From: Spongilla lacustris
Taxonomy: Eukaryota > Porifera > Demospongiae > Spongillida > Spongillidae
DNA: 64,000 nucleotides
Direction of reading: 5' to 3'
Assembly: GCA_949361645.1 (NCBI GenBank)
Contig: CASHZP010000002.1
Location: forward strand, 87,799 to 151,798
Positions 12,299 to 23,785 of this stretch are shown here, in pieces (position 1 is the first letter of the stretch; every line of letters begins with the position of its first letter). The position numbers and the translations under genes are program-made. Under the pieces are notes generated by a model. The model did not search any database and was not told the DNA's origin. It saw only the letters and a list, made by a program, of their open reading frames with translations.

Positions 12299-12674
12299 TT
12301 GATGGCCACCACACCTAGAACCACCAGGGCACTTGCAATCACCATCACTCCCACCACCACTCCCACCACAATACCAAGAGGAGATGTAGATGTTGACAGG
12401 GAAGGGACTGGGGTCAAAGAAGTGGTGGTTGGGGTAGACGTCAGGGAAGTGGTAGAGGTAGTGGTAGTGGTGGTAGGACTTGGGGTGGTGGTAGGACTTG
12501 GGGTGGTGGTAGGACTTGGGGTGGTGGTAGGACTTGGGGTGGTGGTTGATGACAATTGACTGCTGCTGGAATTTGCACCAGTAGGACCTGGGTATGGGGA
12601 CCAGAGAGATTGTAGCAATACACTGTATGTAATGCCACCCAATCTGACAGTGGTGCTCTGAGGAGGTTCTACCC
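12299..12674 (-). CDS. Truncated Ig start, mucin-like stalk and transmembrane helix (unit A)
   Basis: A 376-bp minus-strand exon, phase 1 in and phase 2 out (donor ATCAA/GTAAGC). It begins with VEPPQSTTVRLGG, the first strand of the Ig domain seen intact at 54.3 kb, but the rest of the Ig fold is missing. It runs into a Ser/Thr/Pro-rich stalk with four TTTPSP-type repeats, then a helix LGIVVGVVVGVMVIASALVV and a lysine. The stalk should be heavily O-glycosylated; the product is a type I membrane receptor. An alternative acceptor at 12588-12590 would start the exon within the stalk and skip the Ig remnant. Confidence 0.72.
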
Positions 12675-13306
12675 CTAAGAAAGGTAATTACTATTCACAT
12701 ACATCTCAGACAGTTTAAAAAAAAAAACTTTAATGGTTTACGAAATACATCACCATGAATGATTAGTCATTCTCCACATTTTTGCTCCTTTGCTGAGCCA
12801 TTACTTTGCTCTCACAGACTTGCAGGGTTATATTTGGTATCAAATCGGTGCTCTTTTGATGTACAACTAAATTATCATATGTGTTTATGATAGAGGTTAA
12901 AGGGTTAAAAATTATATGTGTTTATCACACGATTTACAAAATTCAGACCACTTGCAGATTGAAACTCGACATATTTTTTTACATAGTGAAAGCCACACCC
13001 TGTTATAATGTTTTTGAAAAATAAAGTCTGAATACATATCAGTTATCTCTGGGAACCACAAGCGATTGAACATCAGGACGCCATTTTTTTCTTTTTTTTT
13101 TGGCACCTGACCCATTTTTACAGGAAACCACTTACCCCTAGTACACCCACCATAGAGTGCTGTGGTTACCCCTAGTACACCCACCATAGAGTGCTGTGGT
13201 TACCCCTAGTACACCCACCATAGAGTGCTGTGGTTACCCCTAGTACACCCTAGTCTCGTACCCAGACCCAAATGTACATAACGATGATTATCACTTACAG
13301 TATAAC
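12675..13306. other. Non-coding; 34-bp tandem repeat at 13135-13255
   Basis: No exon recognised. Between about 13135 and 13255 there are 3.5 copies of a 34-bp unit (core CCCCTAGTACACCCACCATA). A related shorter inverted-repeat element begins at 13307. Confidence 0.7.
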
Positions 13307-14160
13307 ATCACGTACAGAGGGTCTGGGAATGAAGTCGTGGGAAATGGTTCTTGGAATGTCGTTGATTACATAACTTTTTATGTTGTCACAAATGTTCCGC
13401 TACGTCACGAAATCAATTATGGCCTATGCGGGTGGTCGCAAATTGTAAAAATCAAAGACTTAGGCTAAGGGTTAGGGTTTAATACTTGGACAGTGTGCCA
13501 GGTCTAGTCGGTCCCGTCCGACGTCGGTGGTTATGTGAAAAAATCCTAGGGTCTTCGGAGACAACACTGGGTACTGTTTCTCGTGCTAAGCCCTAATCCG
13601 CATAGGGGATTCCTCGCTTTTACATCCTGAGGTCAACCTCTCAGCCCCTATCACCCAATCGCAAAGTCCAGCCGTCTGGAAGGGCATCTTCCAATAAGAG
13701 CGCACCCCGCACGTAAATAATTTGTGGCTTCGACTAAAGATGGCAAGTATTGTCAGGTGGCCAGCCTAGACCTACCAATCGTAGAGGTAAGAGCTTGGTC
13801 CAAGGAGTAAGGAAGCTACTACAGTACAGTGGACGAGATAAAGAGACAGCACCGCTAAACTACGCGCGGAAAATGCCTTCTAGGCTTATGCTGGCTTCGG
13901 CAAAGAGTTAAGTAACCTACTGTAGTCTTTCTGACGCAAGAGCCATAACACCATCTAGGTCTAACGCTGACTTGGAATTTGGAAATACCTTCCGATCACA
14001 CTTTGGGTGTGGCTTTGCGATTGGTATGCAATTAGCTGATGGCCATACTGTAGTTTTGGAATGTATACGTCACAAATCGCTGCAATTTGATTGGTTCCAC
14101 AAAATTCAATAACATAGAACCATTTCCCACGACTTCATTCCCAGACCCTCTGTACGTGAT
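13307..14160. mobile_element. 854-bp element with 45-bp perfect terminal inverted repeats
   Basis: The left end (ATCACGTACAGAGGGTCTGG, 13307-13351) is the exact reverse complement of the right end (14116-14160). If the element proper starts at CAGAGGGTC, the flanking bases give a TA duplication, which is the target of Tc1/mariner-type elements, but the symmetry extends beyond it. No transposase frame inside, so non-autonomous. An internal stretch (13733-13805, GATGGCAAGTATTGTCAGG) is shared with the foldback at 52.8-53.2 kb. Confidence 0.8.
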
Positions 14161-14235
14161 GGGTACTTCTGTACAGCTGGTATAAATGACTGATCCTTTT
14201 CTCTCTACCACTAATGGCCCCCATCACCCAAACAA

Positions 14236-14490
14236 GTGTCTATCACATTTCTGAGTTACATTAATGTACAGGTTCTGATGAATGCACTTGCCTGTACTAG
14301 AGGGCAGGTACACAATGTCATACTGGTACCTGGTTATATTAAGGCAACCCAATGTTAAATAAACGAAGGAAACAAGATATAAAAAACATTCTCTCTGAGA
14401 TTTGAAGGCAATGGTGGTGTAAAAAGGAAGGGAACAAGGGATCAACGATGATATGAATTTTTTTTTAAGTCCTATATTTAGCAATGTAGA
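14236..14490. repeat. Duplicated segment plus left arm of a foldback MITE
   Basis: 14236-14345 matches 46850-46985 closely (CTGTACTAGAGGGCAGGTAC, CTGGTACCTGGTTATATTA). It continues into one arm of the foldback MITE (14365-14480, TTTGAAGGCAATGGTGGTG) without the second arm. On the minus strand a short open frame (ITRYQYDIVYLPSSTG) is preserved in the duplicated part, but I cannot assign it. Confidence 0.65.
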
Positions 14491-14900
14491 ATGTACGTAT
14501 TACAAAGGTGTTTCATCTTGTTTCCACTTCCAAATGCGGCATCTTTAGTATCAAAACTTTTATATCATATTACGCATGTGGATCATACGCGTACGTACCT
14601 ACTATTGCCGTTGCACGTTGCCATGGAAGAAATTAATAGAACTAAAAGAGGTTCTGCGTGTGGCCAGTGAGTGAGATGTTGTGGGGTTAATGTACTCTGC
14701 CGCTAAGAGGGCTCATGGGTGTGGCCACTGCAGCTGGTATGGTCTTGTTTTGACAATCGCTCGGGTGCGAGTGAACTTGTGGATACATTGTTCCTAGTGG
14801 GTCAAAAAATGTCTGATTTGATGCATTTAATGGTGATTGTGCAAACCTGGGCCACCATTAAGAAGTGGTCCTGTTATTCTGAACTCAAATGAAATCAGCG
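14491..14900. other. No gene seen
   Basis: Unique sequence with no recognisable exon. A stretch near 14650-14800 resembles 44740-44820 (CGGCAGAGTACATTAACCC in inverse orientation), next to the shared 29-bp minisatellite. Confidence 0.5.
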
Positions 14901-14904
14901 GGGC

Positions 14905-15090
14905 CTTTCAAGGCTCTAGCCATGCACAGACCCTTCAAGGCTATAGCCATGTACACAGACCCTTCAAGACTATAGCCATGTACACAGACCCTTCAAGGCT
15001 CTAGCCATGTACACAGACCCTTCAAGGCTCTAGCCATATACACAGACCCTTCAAGGCCCTAGCCATGTACACAGACCCTTCAAGGCCCAC
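14905..15090. repeat. 29-bp minisatellite, array 1
   Basis: About six units, core GCCATGTACACAGACCCTTC followed by AAGGCTCTA. The same family is at 44530-44735, in both cases just left of a duplicated block containing CACCATGACGACACTGTGG. Confidence 0.93.
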
Positions 15091-15250
15091 AGACTACATA
15101 CATATATACCAAACACATCCTCACCATGACGACACTGTGGTGCTTTAATCTCTTTTGTAGGTGCCTAAAAGAGGTACACATGAGAATAATAATGAACATG
15201 TTTAATCTTTAACTTCTTACCTGTGTGATCAAATTGACAGACCTCACACC

Positions 15251-15967
15251 ATATATATATATAATTATATGGGACAGTTTCCACAAAAATGGCCCTTCGT
15301 TTATAATTATAAAATCTTATAAAATTGCTTCGCATTTGAATCGTAATAACTTCCGAACGATTAAGGCTATCAACTTCCTATTTTCAACACTTCATACCAC
15401 ACCATTTCTCTACGGTATAATATCATCCGTTACTGAAATACATTGAGATACATGTACAGTCGAACAAACTACGTGCACGTTTTCCCGCTTGATTCGCGCC
15501 AATGTTATAATCCCCGCCTCCCCATACATTGAGCGGAACGCAATTTGCCCAAATCATTGGTGCGAATCGAAGGCGAAAATGGGCATGTAGTTTGTTCAAC
15601 TGTATCTCTGTAACGGATGGCATAAAAATTAACGAACAGAACAAATCGATAGGTATAGGACCTCTCCACCTAAAAACCAAATTTGAAGGCATTTCATAAC
15701 TCCTACAGAAAGTTATGTTGGGTTTGAACCCGATGGGGTATCGGACGTTGCAATTCTGGCACGGAGCAAGTGAAAGACCCCAAAATGTATTTTACCGTAG
15801 AGAAATGGTGTGGTATGAAGTGTTGACAATAGAAAGTTGATAGCCTTAACCGTTCGAAAGTTATTATGATTAAAATACATAGCAATTTTATAAGATTATA
15901 AACGAAGGGCCATTTTCGTGGAATTAAACTGTCCCATATAATTATAATTATAATTATATATATATAT
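15251..15967. mobile_element. About 700-bp nested inverted-repeat element
   Basis: Outer arms of about 165 bp (15251-15425 and 15785-15967) are inverted and diverged, including TATATGGGACAGTTT versus AAACTGTCCCATATA and GAGAAATGGTGTGGTATG. Inside is a second inverted pair (15455-15500 and 15575-15615; CGAACAAACTACGTGCACG versus GGGCATGTAGTTTGTTCAA). No transposase frame. A relative of the inner part lies at about 53850-53935. Confidence 0.75.
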
Positions 15968-15989
15968 TGCCATGTGCAACATGTACATG

Positions 15990-16371
15990 TACACCTGGTC
16001 CTATAAACTACAATGTACACACACTTGGTCCTATAAACTACACACACTTGGTCCTATAAAGTACACACACTTGGTCCTATAAACTACATACACTTGGTCC
16101 TATAAACTACACACACTTGGTCCTATAAACTACATACACTTGGTCCTATAAACTACATACACTTGGTCCTATAAACTACACACACTTGGTCCTATAAACT
16201 ACACACACTTGGTCCTATAAACTACATACACTTGGTCCTATAAACTTCATACACCTGGTCGTTAAAAACTACATACACTTGGTCCTATAAACTACGTACA
16301 ATGTACACTTGGTCCTATAAACTACACACATTTGGTCCTATAAACTACACACACCTGGTCCTATAAACTAT
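15990..16371. repeat. 23-bp minisatellite, array 1 (about 16 copies)
   Basis: Tandem units of ACTTGGTCCTATAAACTAC plus CACAC or ATACAC. On the minus strand the array starts within ten bases of the donor of the exon at 16382-16428. The same arrangement recurs at 40.3-41.9 and 47.2-48.0 kb. Confidence 0.96.
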
Positions 16372-16381
16372 GGTACTTACT

Positions 16382-16428
16382 GCTTCTGTAGACAGTAGCT
16401 GTAGTGATGTTCTCACATCATCATGCCC
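16382..16428 (-). CDS. 47-bp cassette exon, copy in unit A
   Basis: Minus-strand exon between acceptor GTGTAG and donor GTAAGTACC, encoding GHDDVRTSLQLLSTEA. Homologous exons of exactly 47 bp with the same splice signals are at 41888-41934 and 48056-48102. All three enter in phase 1, leave in phase 0, and have the 23-bp minisatellite directly after the donor. Conservation of length and sites across copies supports it. Function unknown. Confidence 0.55.
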
Positions 16429-16544
16429 TACACACAAAAAATGGTTTCCATAGTTACATTGTACATGTGCATACTTGGCACTGGGTACCCAGACCACATA
16501 ATTAGCACATCACACACATTATTGATAAGCAGAGATGCTTTCAC

Positions 16545-16645
16545 TATATACATAAAGTTTACATGATATAAAAACATTTTCTCTGAGAAAGTTAGTGGTA
16601 TTGAAGGCAATGGTGGTGTAAAAAAGGAAGAGAACAACAACATCA
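16545..16645. repeat. Foldback-MITE left-arm fragment
   Basis: Matches one arm of the MITE family (AAAACATTTTCTCTGAGAAA, TTGAAGGCAATGGTGGTG); no second arm nearby. Confidence 0.75.
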
Positions 16646-17119
16646 AAATAAATAAGGGTTTGGGCCCTCCTCTCATCCTCCCATATGATGTAGGTATCAG
16701 TATATAACTACCCCGCTAGATTCCCACTTCGATAATTAATCGCTTAAAAGTCAGCCCGCATCTTACATGTATCTGTTTTTTTTAAATTTTTTAAAACTTC
16801 TCTTTTTTCTTTTTTCCCCTTTTAATCGCGTACAGGTCCTTTTGGTCACCATGCCAATATGCCACAACATGCAATGTAAAAAAAACGGATATAGTGGTCA
16901 CCCACCACAACCACAATGTGTTGGCCATAGAGCTCATTTGAGAGTCAAGGTGGAGATGGGTAGCAACCTCATACCTGACCCCCATGCCCTGCAAACATTT
17001 TGCTACCCAACTGGGCCCTTGGTAAGCAAGCTGCCTTTGACATCTCAGTGACATCACAGCTAAATCCAGAAGTTACATTGTATATCAGTAGCAGGATTGT
17101 CAGCTGGGGCACTATCGTA
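16646..17119. other. No gene seen
   Basis: Includes a T-rich run near 16770-16820. Short open frames on both strands have no recognisable domain or matching splice partners. Confidence 0.45.
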
Positions 17120-17655
17120 AATTTGTAGTCTCGCTTTTGGCAATCCTCCCGTTGTTCCCGTGAAGGCATTTCGACATAAACAACTTTGCTAGCCAAATGT
17201 GGTGAGCAAAGCTGGGATTAGAGCTCTAGAACACAAACCACCACATTATTCTAATTATACATGTACATGTACGTGAAATACTGCCATGGGAATGCTATTA
17301 ATATATAGCTCCCCCATATTATGCGATGACTACGTAAAGTGACATGCTTTATTTACATATCTGATATTTGCAGATGTTCTTCCAGGATATTCCAAAGCCA
17401 TTGGTGTATTTTGTGCTCTTTAAAATCATTCCTATCCTGAGCTACATGTATACTCACCCAGGAAAAAAGGAGAACAATCAGTCTTGGTACAAGAACAGTA
17501 CGAGCTTTTTTGTTGACTTAAAGTAAACTGTTTGGCGACTTGAACAAAACATGAAAATGATCGTCCTTCCATTGTGGCCCGATAGCAATAAAGAGCTACA
17601 CTATCCGTTTCTCGGTTCGTGAGTTATACACGGGTTGCGTTTATTTAGATTTCTA
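17120..17655. repeat. Dispersed repeat, copy 2
   Basis: Diverged copy of 6251-6720, sharing the blocks listed there and the end TTCTCGGTTCGTGAGTTATA. No coding content. Confidence 0.7.
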
Positions 17656-18470
17656 CCACGTTTGGACACCACCCAACTTAGAAATTGTAACTAACAAGTG
17701 TGCACATCATTAGGTGGTAGGGATGTTCATTATATAGGATCACACACATAATAATGGTGCTACTCTACATACATGTGGATACAGATTCGTAATCTAAGGA
17801 GGATACTACATTATTAACACTTTTATGATAGAAATGACATCATATAGTCAGACCACACCTACCATGTTGGCATGTAGTAGTCTGGATAGGAGCAATAGGG
17901 GGCTCTGGGGGTGGGGCCGTAGGTAATATACATAACACATGAGTGTGGCATGTGACAGTGAGTCCCCAGGCCATATTTGGTTGAACTGACTCCTCCCCTT
18001 TCCTTAACTATTGAGAAACAGGCTTATTGCACGGCTGTTTCAAGCTGGACATTAGGTTGCTAATAAGAACACATTCGAACATTATGGTATTTTGGTATTT
18101 GGGATCCTAGAGAAGCTAATTATTTTGTGGTTTACGTTCAGAGGCGCTGTTTACCACAAACAATTCAATATACATAACCATTATGCTATTGAGCTATTCA
18201 ACAACCAATTTCGTACTTAAAAAGAATGATACGCACAGTTAAAGTACGCTCTTCTTTGGCCCATAATTGCCGCGCATGGTACTATTGAAGGCACGCCTTT
18301 TAATGTCTTCATTAAGTGCTCAGGTGGCAACCGATTTTTCTCGAAACCCGCCTGGCAGATGGTTTTAAAACCTTCTCCTACTCAAAGAGCGATCATTGCA
18401 CTTCCATGCTGGGGATTATTTTCTGGTGAAAGAACGACATGGTTACTCGGGACCATGCAACTAATGAATA
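17656..18470. other. No gene seen
   Basis: Unique sequence without a recognised exon. It may include the decayed 5' part of the transposase relic that follows, but I cannot place any motif. Confidence 0.4.
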
Positions 18471-19900
18471 ATGCATGTACGCCACACCCATCTGTATAAA
18501 TTTGACACACGACGACAATGGGAAACACGCAATTATGGACGTCATGTCCAGAAGTTCCGTGAGAGAGTATGTGGTCACAACTGAACTATATAAGGGTGGA
18601 AAACGAGAGCTTCAAACAAAATATACCCGTGCTGCCTTTTCAATGGAGCTCTTATTTGACATGCTTTGCAATAGACATATATACGCAATGACACTGTTTG
18701 AAATCCCTCCAGAGCGTGCAAGTACAAGAAGCAGCAGTAAAGAAATTGCATACAAGTGTATGATAAAGCCATAGAACAGGCTACAACATTAATCCATTCA
18801 CAACATGCTAATACATGATGGCTTTTATTTATTTTTATTACAGCAGATCATTCCATACAAGGATTCTTACTTAGATCATGCTTTTCCTAGCATGACAAGG
18901 ACAGTAAACATGCACCTACTCGAACACCATGGGTGGACATGTGCAATCATGAATGCATGCAGGCTTTGGGCTGATGAGTGAGCGGAGCACACAACCATTT
19001 CAACCAGTTGTACAGGACATATGAGTATTGCCAACCGCCCAAGGACACTTAATTATTAGGCGTAGCCCGACCTTCACCTATACGCGAAGGTTGGGCTACG
19101 ACTGAGTGTGTTTCCAAACTGGAGTCTTTGAGGCCAGAAAAGCTAAGCCAAAAAAGAAAACGCAGTGTGTGGTTTTTGTTTTCCAAGCATACTAGTAGGG
19201 CCTATGTGTGTTTCGCACATATACGATATGAGAGGACCACTTCGCTATGTAAAAATCTGCCCTATTCAATGCGTTGGCACGACGCGCAGAAAATAAGCCC
19301 CGTTACACCCTAAACGGAACCAAATAGCCATTACTTGGCATGGAAAATGCAATTAAAACACATAGTTGGTGGTTTCGCATGATGTGCACCTTGCTTGGAA
19401 TCATTGAAGTTGATGCTAACATTCTGCTATTTCAATCACAATAAGTCTATTCCAACACACAGAGACTTTGTTGATCGGATTGTCATAATGCTACTGACAA
19501 ATCGTAAAGATTGCGCTCCAGAATTGTCTCCGCACCAAGTTGAACCCAGAAAACGTCAGAGGCAGTTCCGAATGATGAAGGGGATGATGATGATGATAGT
19601 TGTGCAGTAGATCATCAGATTATGCCTTACTTGGAAATGAGAAAGCAAGCTTCAAAGAAAAGTCCAGTTGGGATTACATGTATATAAAAAGAAGACGTTC
19701 AGACCAGGCAGTTACCAAGCGACATGCTGAACTTGGGACAGCTGTTAGGTGCAAAGTTTGCCCAAAACCTGCTCCTAATGCTAATTTTTGCTGTGCTAAA
19801 TGCTCAGATGAACTGGAGGGAAAGATTTTTGGTGTTTGTGGACCAAAAGCTGGAAGAATGTGTTATCTAATTCATCAGAAAAAGATGTGGACTGCCTAAG
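18470..19900 (+). pseudogene. Decayed piggyBac-like transposase
   Basis: Plus-strand pieces in several frames. One encodes WWFRMMCTLLGIIEV with a following HRDFVDRIVIMLLTN, then RSDQAVTKRHAELGTAVRCK, and a Cys-rich tail CKVCPKPAP...FCCAKCSD...GVCGPKAGRMCYLIH. The tryptophan helix, the spacing before the conserved RxF-like block and the C-terminal CxxC zinc region resemble the end of piggyBac-family (DDE_Tnp_1_7) transposases. Stops separate the pieces (for example after FQSQ near 19440 and in the 19580-19610 acidic region). The catalytic Asp residues were not located. Best read as a dead copy; family assignment is moderate. Confidence 0.5.
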
Positions 19901-20002
19901 TATGTAACATGTGCATAAGTGCTTCATATATGTAATTATTGCTGCTCGATTTTAATAATTCAATGCATATCATTTCACGTACAAGGTATTGCAACCATCA
20001 CA

Positions 20003-20068
20003 AACGCTAGGTTAACCTAGCGTTTTTCGTTAGGTTAACCTAGCGTTTTTCGTTAGGTACACCTAGCG
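20003..20068. repeat. Tandem hairpin palindromes
   Basis: A perfect 22-bp palindrome (AACGCTAGGTTAACCTAGCG plus TT) is followed by a second copy and a third degenerate one (GTACACCTAGCGTT), separated by TTTCG. It lies about 100 bp after the end of the piggyBac-like relic and may belong to its terminal region. Confidence 0.75.
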
Positions 20069-20463
20069 TTATATTAGGAACTTATTTATTAAGCTCCAAC
20101 CAAACAATTTCCAATAATAATTGGCCACCCCACCTCCCAATTTTCCAGGGCACACATCAGACCTTGATGTGATATGTGATGTCCAAATAGCATAACATAC
20201 CAAGTCCCCTGACCTTACCAGTACAAAAATCATAGTACATGTAAGGCCACCTTCCAGTACATGTGGTGGACCATATTTCAGCCCAACAAGTACATACAGA
20301 CATCTGTGTGTATTGGGGTACATGGAGTGATGCTGTGATGGATGGGGTGTAGTGTGGGGAAAAGGGAGGTGGGAGGGACCTGTACAGTTTTAATATCTGT
20401 GGTATACAGCACTACAAACAAGTTGGATATCTATATGGAAGGTATTTCTACCAGTGTTCTTAC
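20069..20463. repeat. Segment duplicated at 21.2, 24.1 and 24.7 kb
   Basis: Pieces of this stretch recur: 20090-20150 near 21230-21295; 20160-20245 near 24075-24155; and 20245-20295 (GGCCACCTTCCAGTACATG) near 24742-24790. These lie beside the two LRR exons and reflect duplication of an exon-plus-flank unit. Confidence 0.65.
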
Positions 20464-20631
20464 CAAGACATGATGCACTCTTGGCATCAATGGTGTTTTC
20501 AGACAGATCTAGGGTTCCCAATTTGGTATTGACTTGGACACCTTTGATAACTTCTTCTAATCCCTCTGGTTGTAGTCCACATCTCTGAAGGTCCAGTTTC
20601 TTAAGAGTATTATTCTCCTTCAACATCATAC
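20464..20631 (-). CDS. Leucine-rich repeat exon (two 28-residue repeats), copy 2
   Basis: A 168-bp minus-strand exon, phase 1-1, with acceptor CTACACACAG and donor GTAAGAAC. It encodes MMLKENNTLKKLDLQRCGLQ, then PEGLEEVIKGVQVNTKLGT and LDLSENTIDAKSASCLG. The LxxLDLxxCxL and LxxLDLSxN patterns are of the ribonuclease-inhibitor type used as the sensor domain of NLR proteins. Each repeat is 28 residues, the family's normal size. The paralogue is at 24992-25159. A one-exon-per-two-repeats structure with phase 1-1 allows free duplication. Confidence 0.83.
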
Positions 20632-22087
20632 CTGTGTGTAGAGGGACACAAACACTCTGACATGGCTGGTTACATAACCAGGGGTGTCTCCATTGAGGGG
20701 GGGGGGGGGGGCACATCTTTTACAACCAGGACACATAATTATAACACTGGCCATGGGCATCTCCATGTATTCCCCAAACATGTCTTGATGTACATTGTGT
20801 ATGTGCTTAAGTCAGCCACATTGCTAATATTGCCATCTCAAGTCACAAGAGGTCTCATCCACTACGTTAGAGTATACTGTATACTGGGCCTCCATACCAC
20901 CACCCAAATAATTGTTCACAAGGGATCCTTCACAAGTGCAATCGGGCTGTCAATGTAGGGGAGAGGTCCAACAAATTGGGGGTGTGACTGAACGGATCTA
21001 TTTCAGCAAGACCCAACCTTAGCATGATGTACAACATGCTAAAGTAGAGCCACGCCCAACTAGAACCGATCCGAGTTAGAATTCCGGGATGATAGGACCT
21101 GGCATGACAAGCTGGTGGATATGCACACCTCGGGTACCCATCCCTTCCCTTCATCACAAGTCATAGGACTGGGGGGGGGGGGGGGGATATGATATATATT
21201 TGCACTGACATCTAATCTAATGCGTGATTTAAGCTCCAACGAAACAATTTCCAAAAATAATTGCCACCCCACCTCCCCCTTTTCCAGAGCACACATTGGA
21301 CTGACCCTTGATCGAGAGTTACATTAGTAACTCTCATATAGGATTTGACCTCGATTATGAATGTCATTAAAAAAATGGGACCCACTTATAACGGGACTTT
21401 AATCAATTGGATAGCTTAGCTCTTTGTCATCGTCGAACAAGCAGTTCAAAACGAGCAGTTTCGCGTTTGTTTGATGTCATAAAACCGCGTGGTTGTGGAA
21501 AACAAAACGTTTGTTTAAACTCGTACCCAGTCCCACCGTATTTCTCGTTGTTCTTCTTCTTCTTCTTCTTGACCACGCATAACTCGAGATAGGAACACTT
21601 CTAAGAAATGAAAATCACACCAATAGCTTCATAATTCATTGGCATTCTCGCTTCAGTGGTCAAAATGTATCGAAGTTACATTGTATATATCGGTGGTAAG
21701 TACACTACATGTACATGTAATCCAATGTGAACGGTCTGGGCACTACACCTATTAGTGGTAATTAACCTAGTGAAATTGTGGCACGGCACTACCACTATTT
21801 ACTCGAGCCAGAACTAACCGGTGAGGTCTTCACAGGAACCTCGAGCCTAAACTAAACTTTAAAGAGACAACGATACAACGAACATTCAGCGACCATGAAG
21901 AGTGCAGAACATCGGGACGATTCCATCGCTTCTCCTTCGGCGAAAAGAATGCAATTCCAAGAACGCACGACCGACAGCCAAACATGCTGCTGGAAAAAAT
22001 GCTACCGCAGGGGTAATAGGCTTGGAAAGCTACCAAACCCAATAGGTACGCTCGAATTCAACTGGGTTTGATGTACATCAGTCAATT
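20632..22087. other. Non-coding with duplicated segments
   Basis: 20969-21137 is nearly identical to 24157-24340 (AAATTGGGGGTGTGACTGAA, AGACCCAACCTTAGCATGATG-type blocks). Poly-G runs occur near 20697 and 21171. A CTT run near 21548 sits in a fragment related to 32490-32560. No exon recognised. Confidence 0.55.
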
Positions 22088-22346
22088 ATGGTCTCCCCCA
22101 CACCCCCTAGTGCGGGCACAGAACGGGCATTTGGACGGGGATTGACTAGGATTTTTGCCCCAGGGGAATTATTCATGATGTCGCATGGCGCAGGAAATTT
22201 TATGCGGGCGTCTCTCCTGCTGCTCCATATAGTATGTGGGCTAGAATGCCCAAGGGGTTGGGGATTTGAAAACCGCAATCTTCAAATCCCCACCTTCGCC
22301 CCATCTGTGCCCGCACTGGGGGGCCGGGACTGGAGTGGGAGACCAT
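22088..22346. mobile_element. 259-bp MITE with about 43-bp inverted ends
   Basis: Ends start ATGGTCTCCC and finish GGGAGACCAT; the arms also share AGTGCGGGCACAGA with its inverse. The interior carries another inverted pair (GGGGATTTGAAAACCGC versus CTTCAAATCCCC). Too short to code; no target duplication can be called with certainty. Confidence 0.75.
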
Positions 22347-23785
22347 TGATAGGTGCATAAACTATAGCAGTAGAGGTCAGAATTCATTGTGTACGTGGGA
22401 AAACCTGTTAACCTTGCCCTGTCATCAATATATAAGAGGTCTGCCCAGGTCAATTAACAGTTTTAACATGGCTTCTATTTATACATGTACATGTACATGT
22501 AGGTATTTTGTAGATACATGTAATTGTAATTTCATTGCATGTGTTCATTTTCTGTACCTTTTAGCTTCTCCCTGTATGAACCAAACAAAGCATACTGAGG
22601 GAATATAAAGGTAGCCTAGTAGCATTCTGTTAAATGGGCTAAATGATGCCTTTTTAAAAATCCACCCATGGTTAGCACAAAAGGTCAGCTGTTTGTGAAG
22701 TTAGTGCAGGTGCTTTGCTTAACAAGGCTGCATAGAAAAAAATAGGTGAATTTCTACATGATATTCGTGCTATTGATGCAATCAAAATCACAGAACCTTT
22801 CTTTTGTGATGCCTCTTACAACCACATAGGGAAGCTTGGTACCCTAATGGTAAGTGTGTGTAACGGCAAACGAGATACCTGCATACCCTTATGTACCCTA
22901 CTCCTCCCCTTACACCTACTACTACCCCTACCCCTCTCAATACCTACCACTACCCTTACTATTACCCCTACTCCTCCCCTTACCTACTCCCTACCCTTAC
23001 TCCTCCCTTTACCTACTACTACCTCTATCCTCCCCTTACCTACTATTCCCCTGGTGCGTGGAGTGAGGTGACCTCAATGGTCACGTGTGTAATGATGAGG
23101 AATTCACTGATACACTACTGTCAGAGTATGAAACATATCTACATGGATACTGTTCACAAGTTGAGTTGACACAGATCTCTTTAATTTACATAACACTCAA
23201 GGATTTACCGCTCCCACCCCCTATCCACCCCCTACCCACCCCCTGGTTTGCCCCTAATTTGACTAATCCACCCCCTGGTTTATATGTGCCATGTCAAAAT
23301 AAAACTGCATTTAATGGTGCAGAGGGAAGGCTTTTATTTTTGCCCACCCCCAATACTGTTATATATTCCGAAACCCACCCCCTGTTGCAAACTTGGCCGT
23401 AAATCCCTGTCACTGTAATAAAGGAAGAGATGGTGGACACTCCTGTTGCTGTCATGAGTATCAAGAGAGCCAGAGAGAGTAAATGTACTAATACTGAGTA
23501 TAACATTGTTTATGTACTGAACAATATTATGGTTATGACATGTAGATATACATGATTACTATGTAAATGACATATATACCAAGTTCAGATCGTAGCTGAG
23601 TGATCAGTGTTTCTCTATGGTATCATAATTGCAACGTCGGAGGATGGTCCTTTTTGCATTTTAAAATGCAAAGTATTCTCTTTCCACTATTGGGGTATAC
23701 ATGTATACATGTAAGATTAATAGTGATGAAATGTCTGTTGCTAATTAGATGTAGCATTGAAAGCAAGAATAAAAAGCAATGAAAC
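22347..23785. other. No gene seen; pyrimidine-rich tract at 22890-23060
   Basis: A tract of CCTACT/CCTTAC-type repeats spans about 22890-23060. Its open frames are low complexity. 23205-23400 is rich in CCCACCCCC motifs. No exon with recognisable domain. Confidence 0.5.

Noticed and set aside
12275..12559. Plus-strand Val/Gly-rich ORF
   Set aside because: Antisense shadow of the Thr/Pro stalk exon on the minus strand, which has splice sites and a membrane helix.
14224..14484. 86-residue minus-strand ORF with ITRYQYDIVYLPSS as an Ig or lectin exon
   Set aside because: The frame runs through a MITE arm; the preserved part is duplicated at 46.9 kb together with non-coding flank, so conservation is not evidence of coding.
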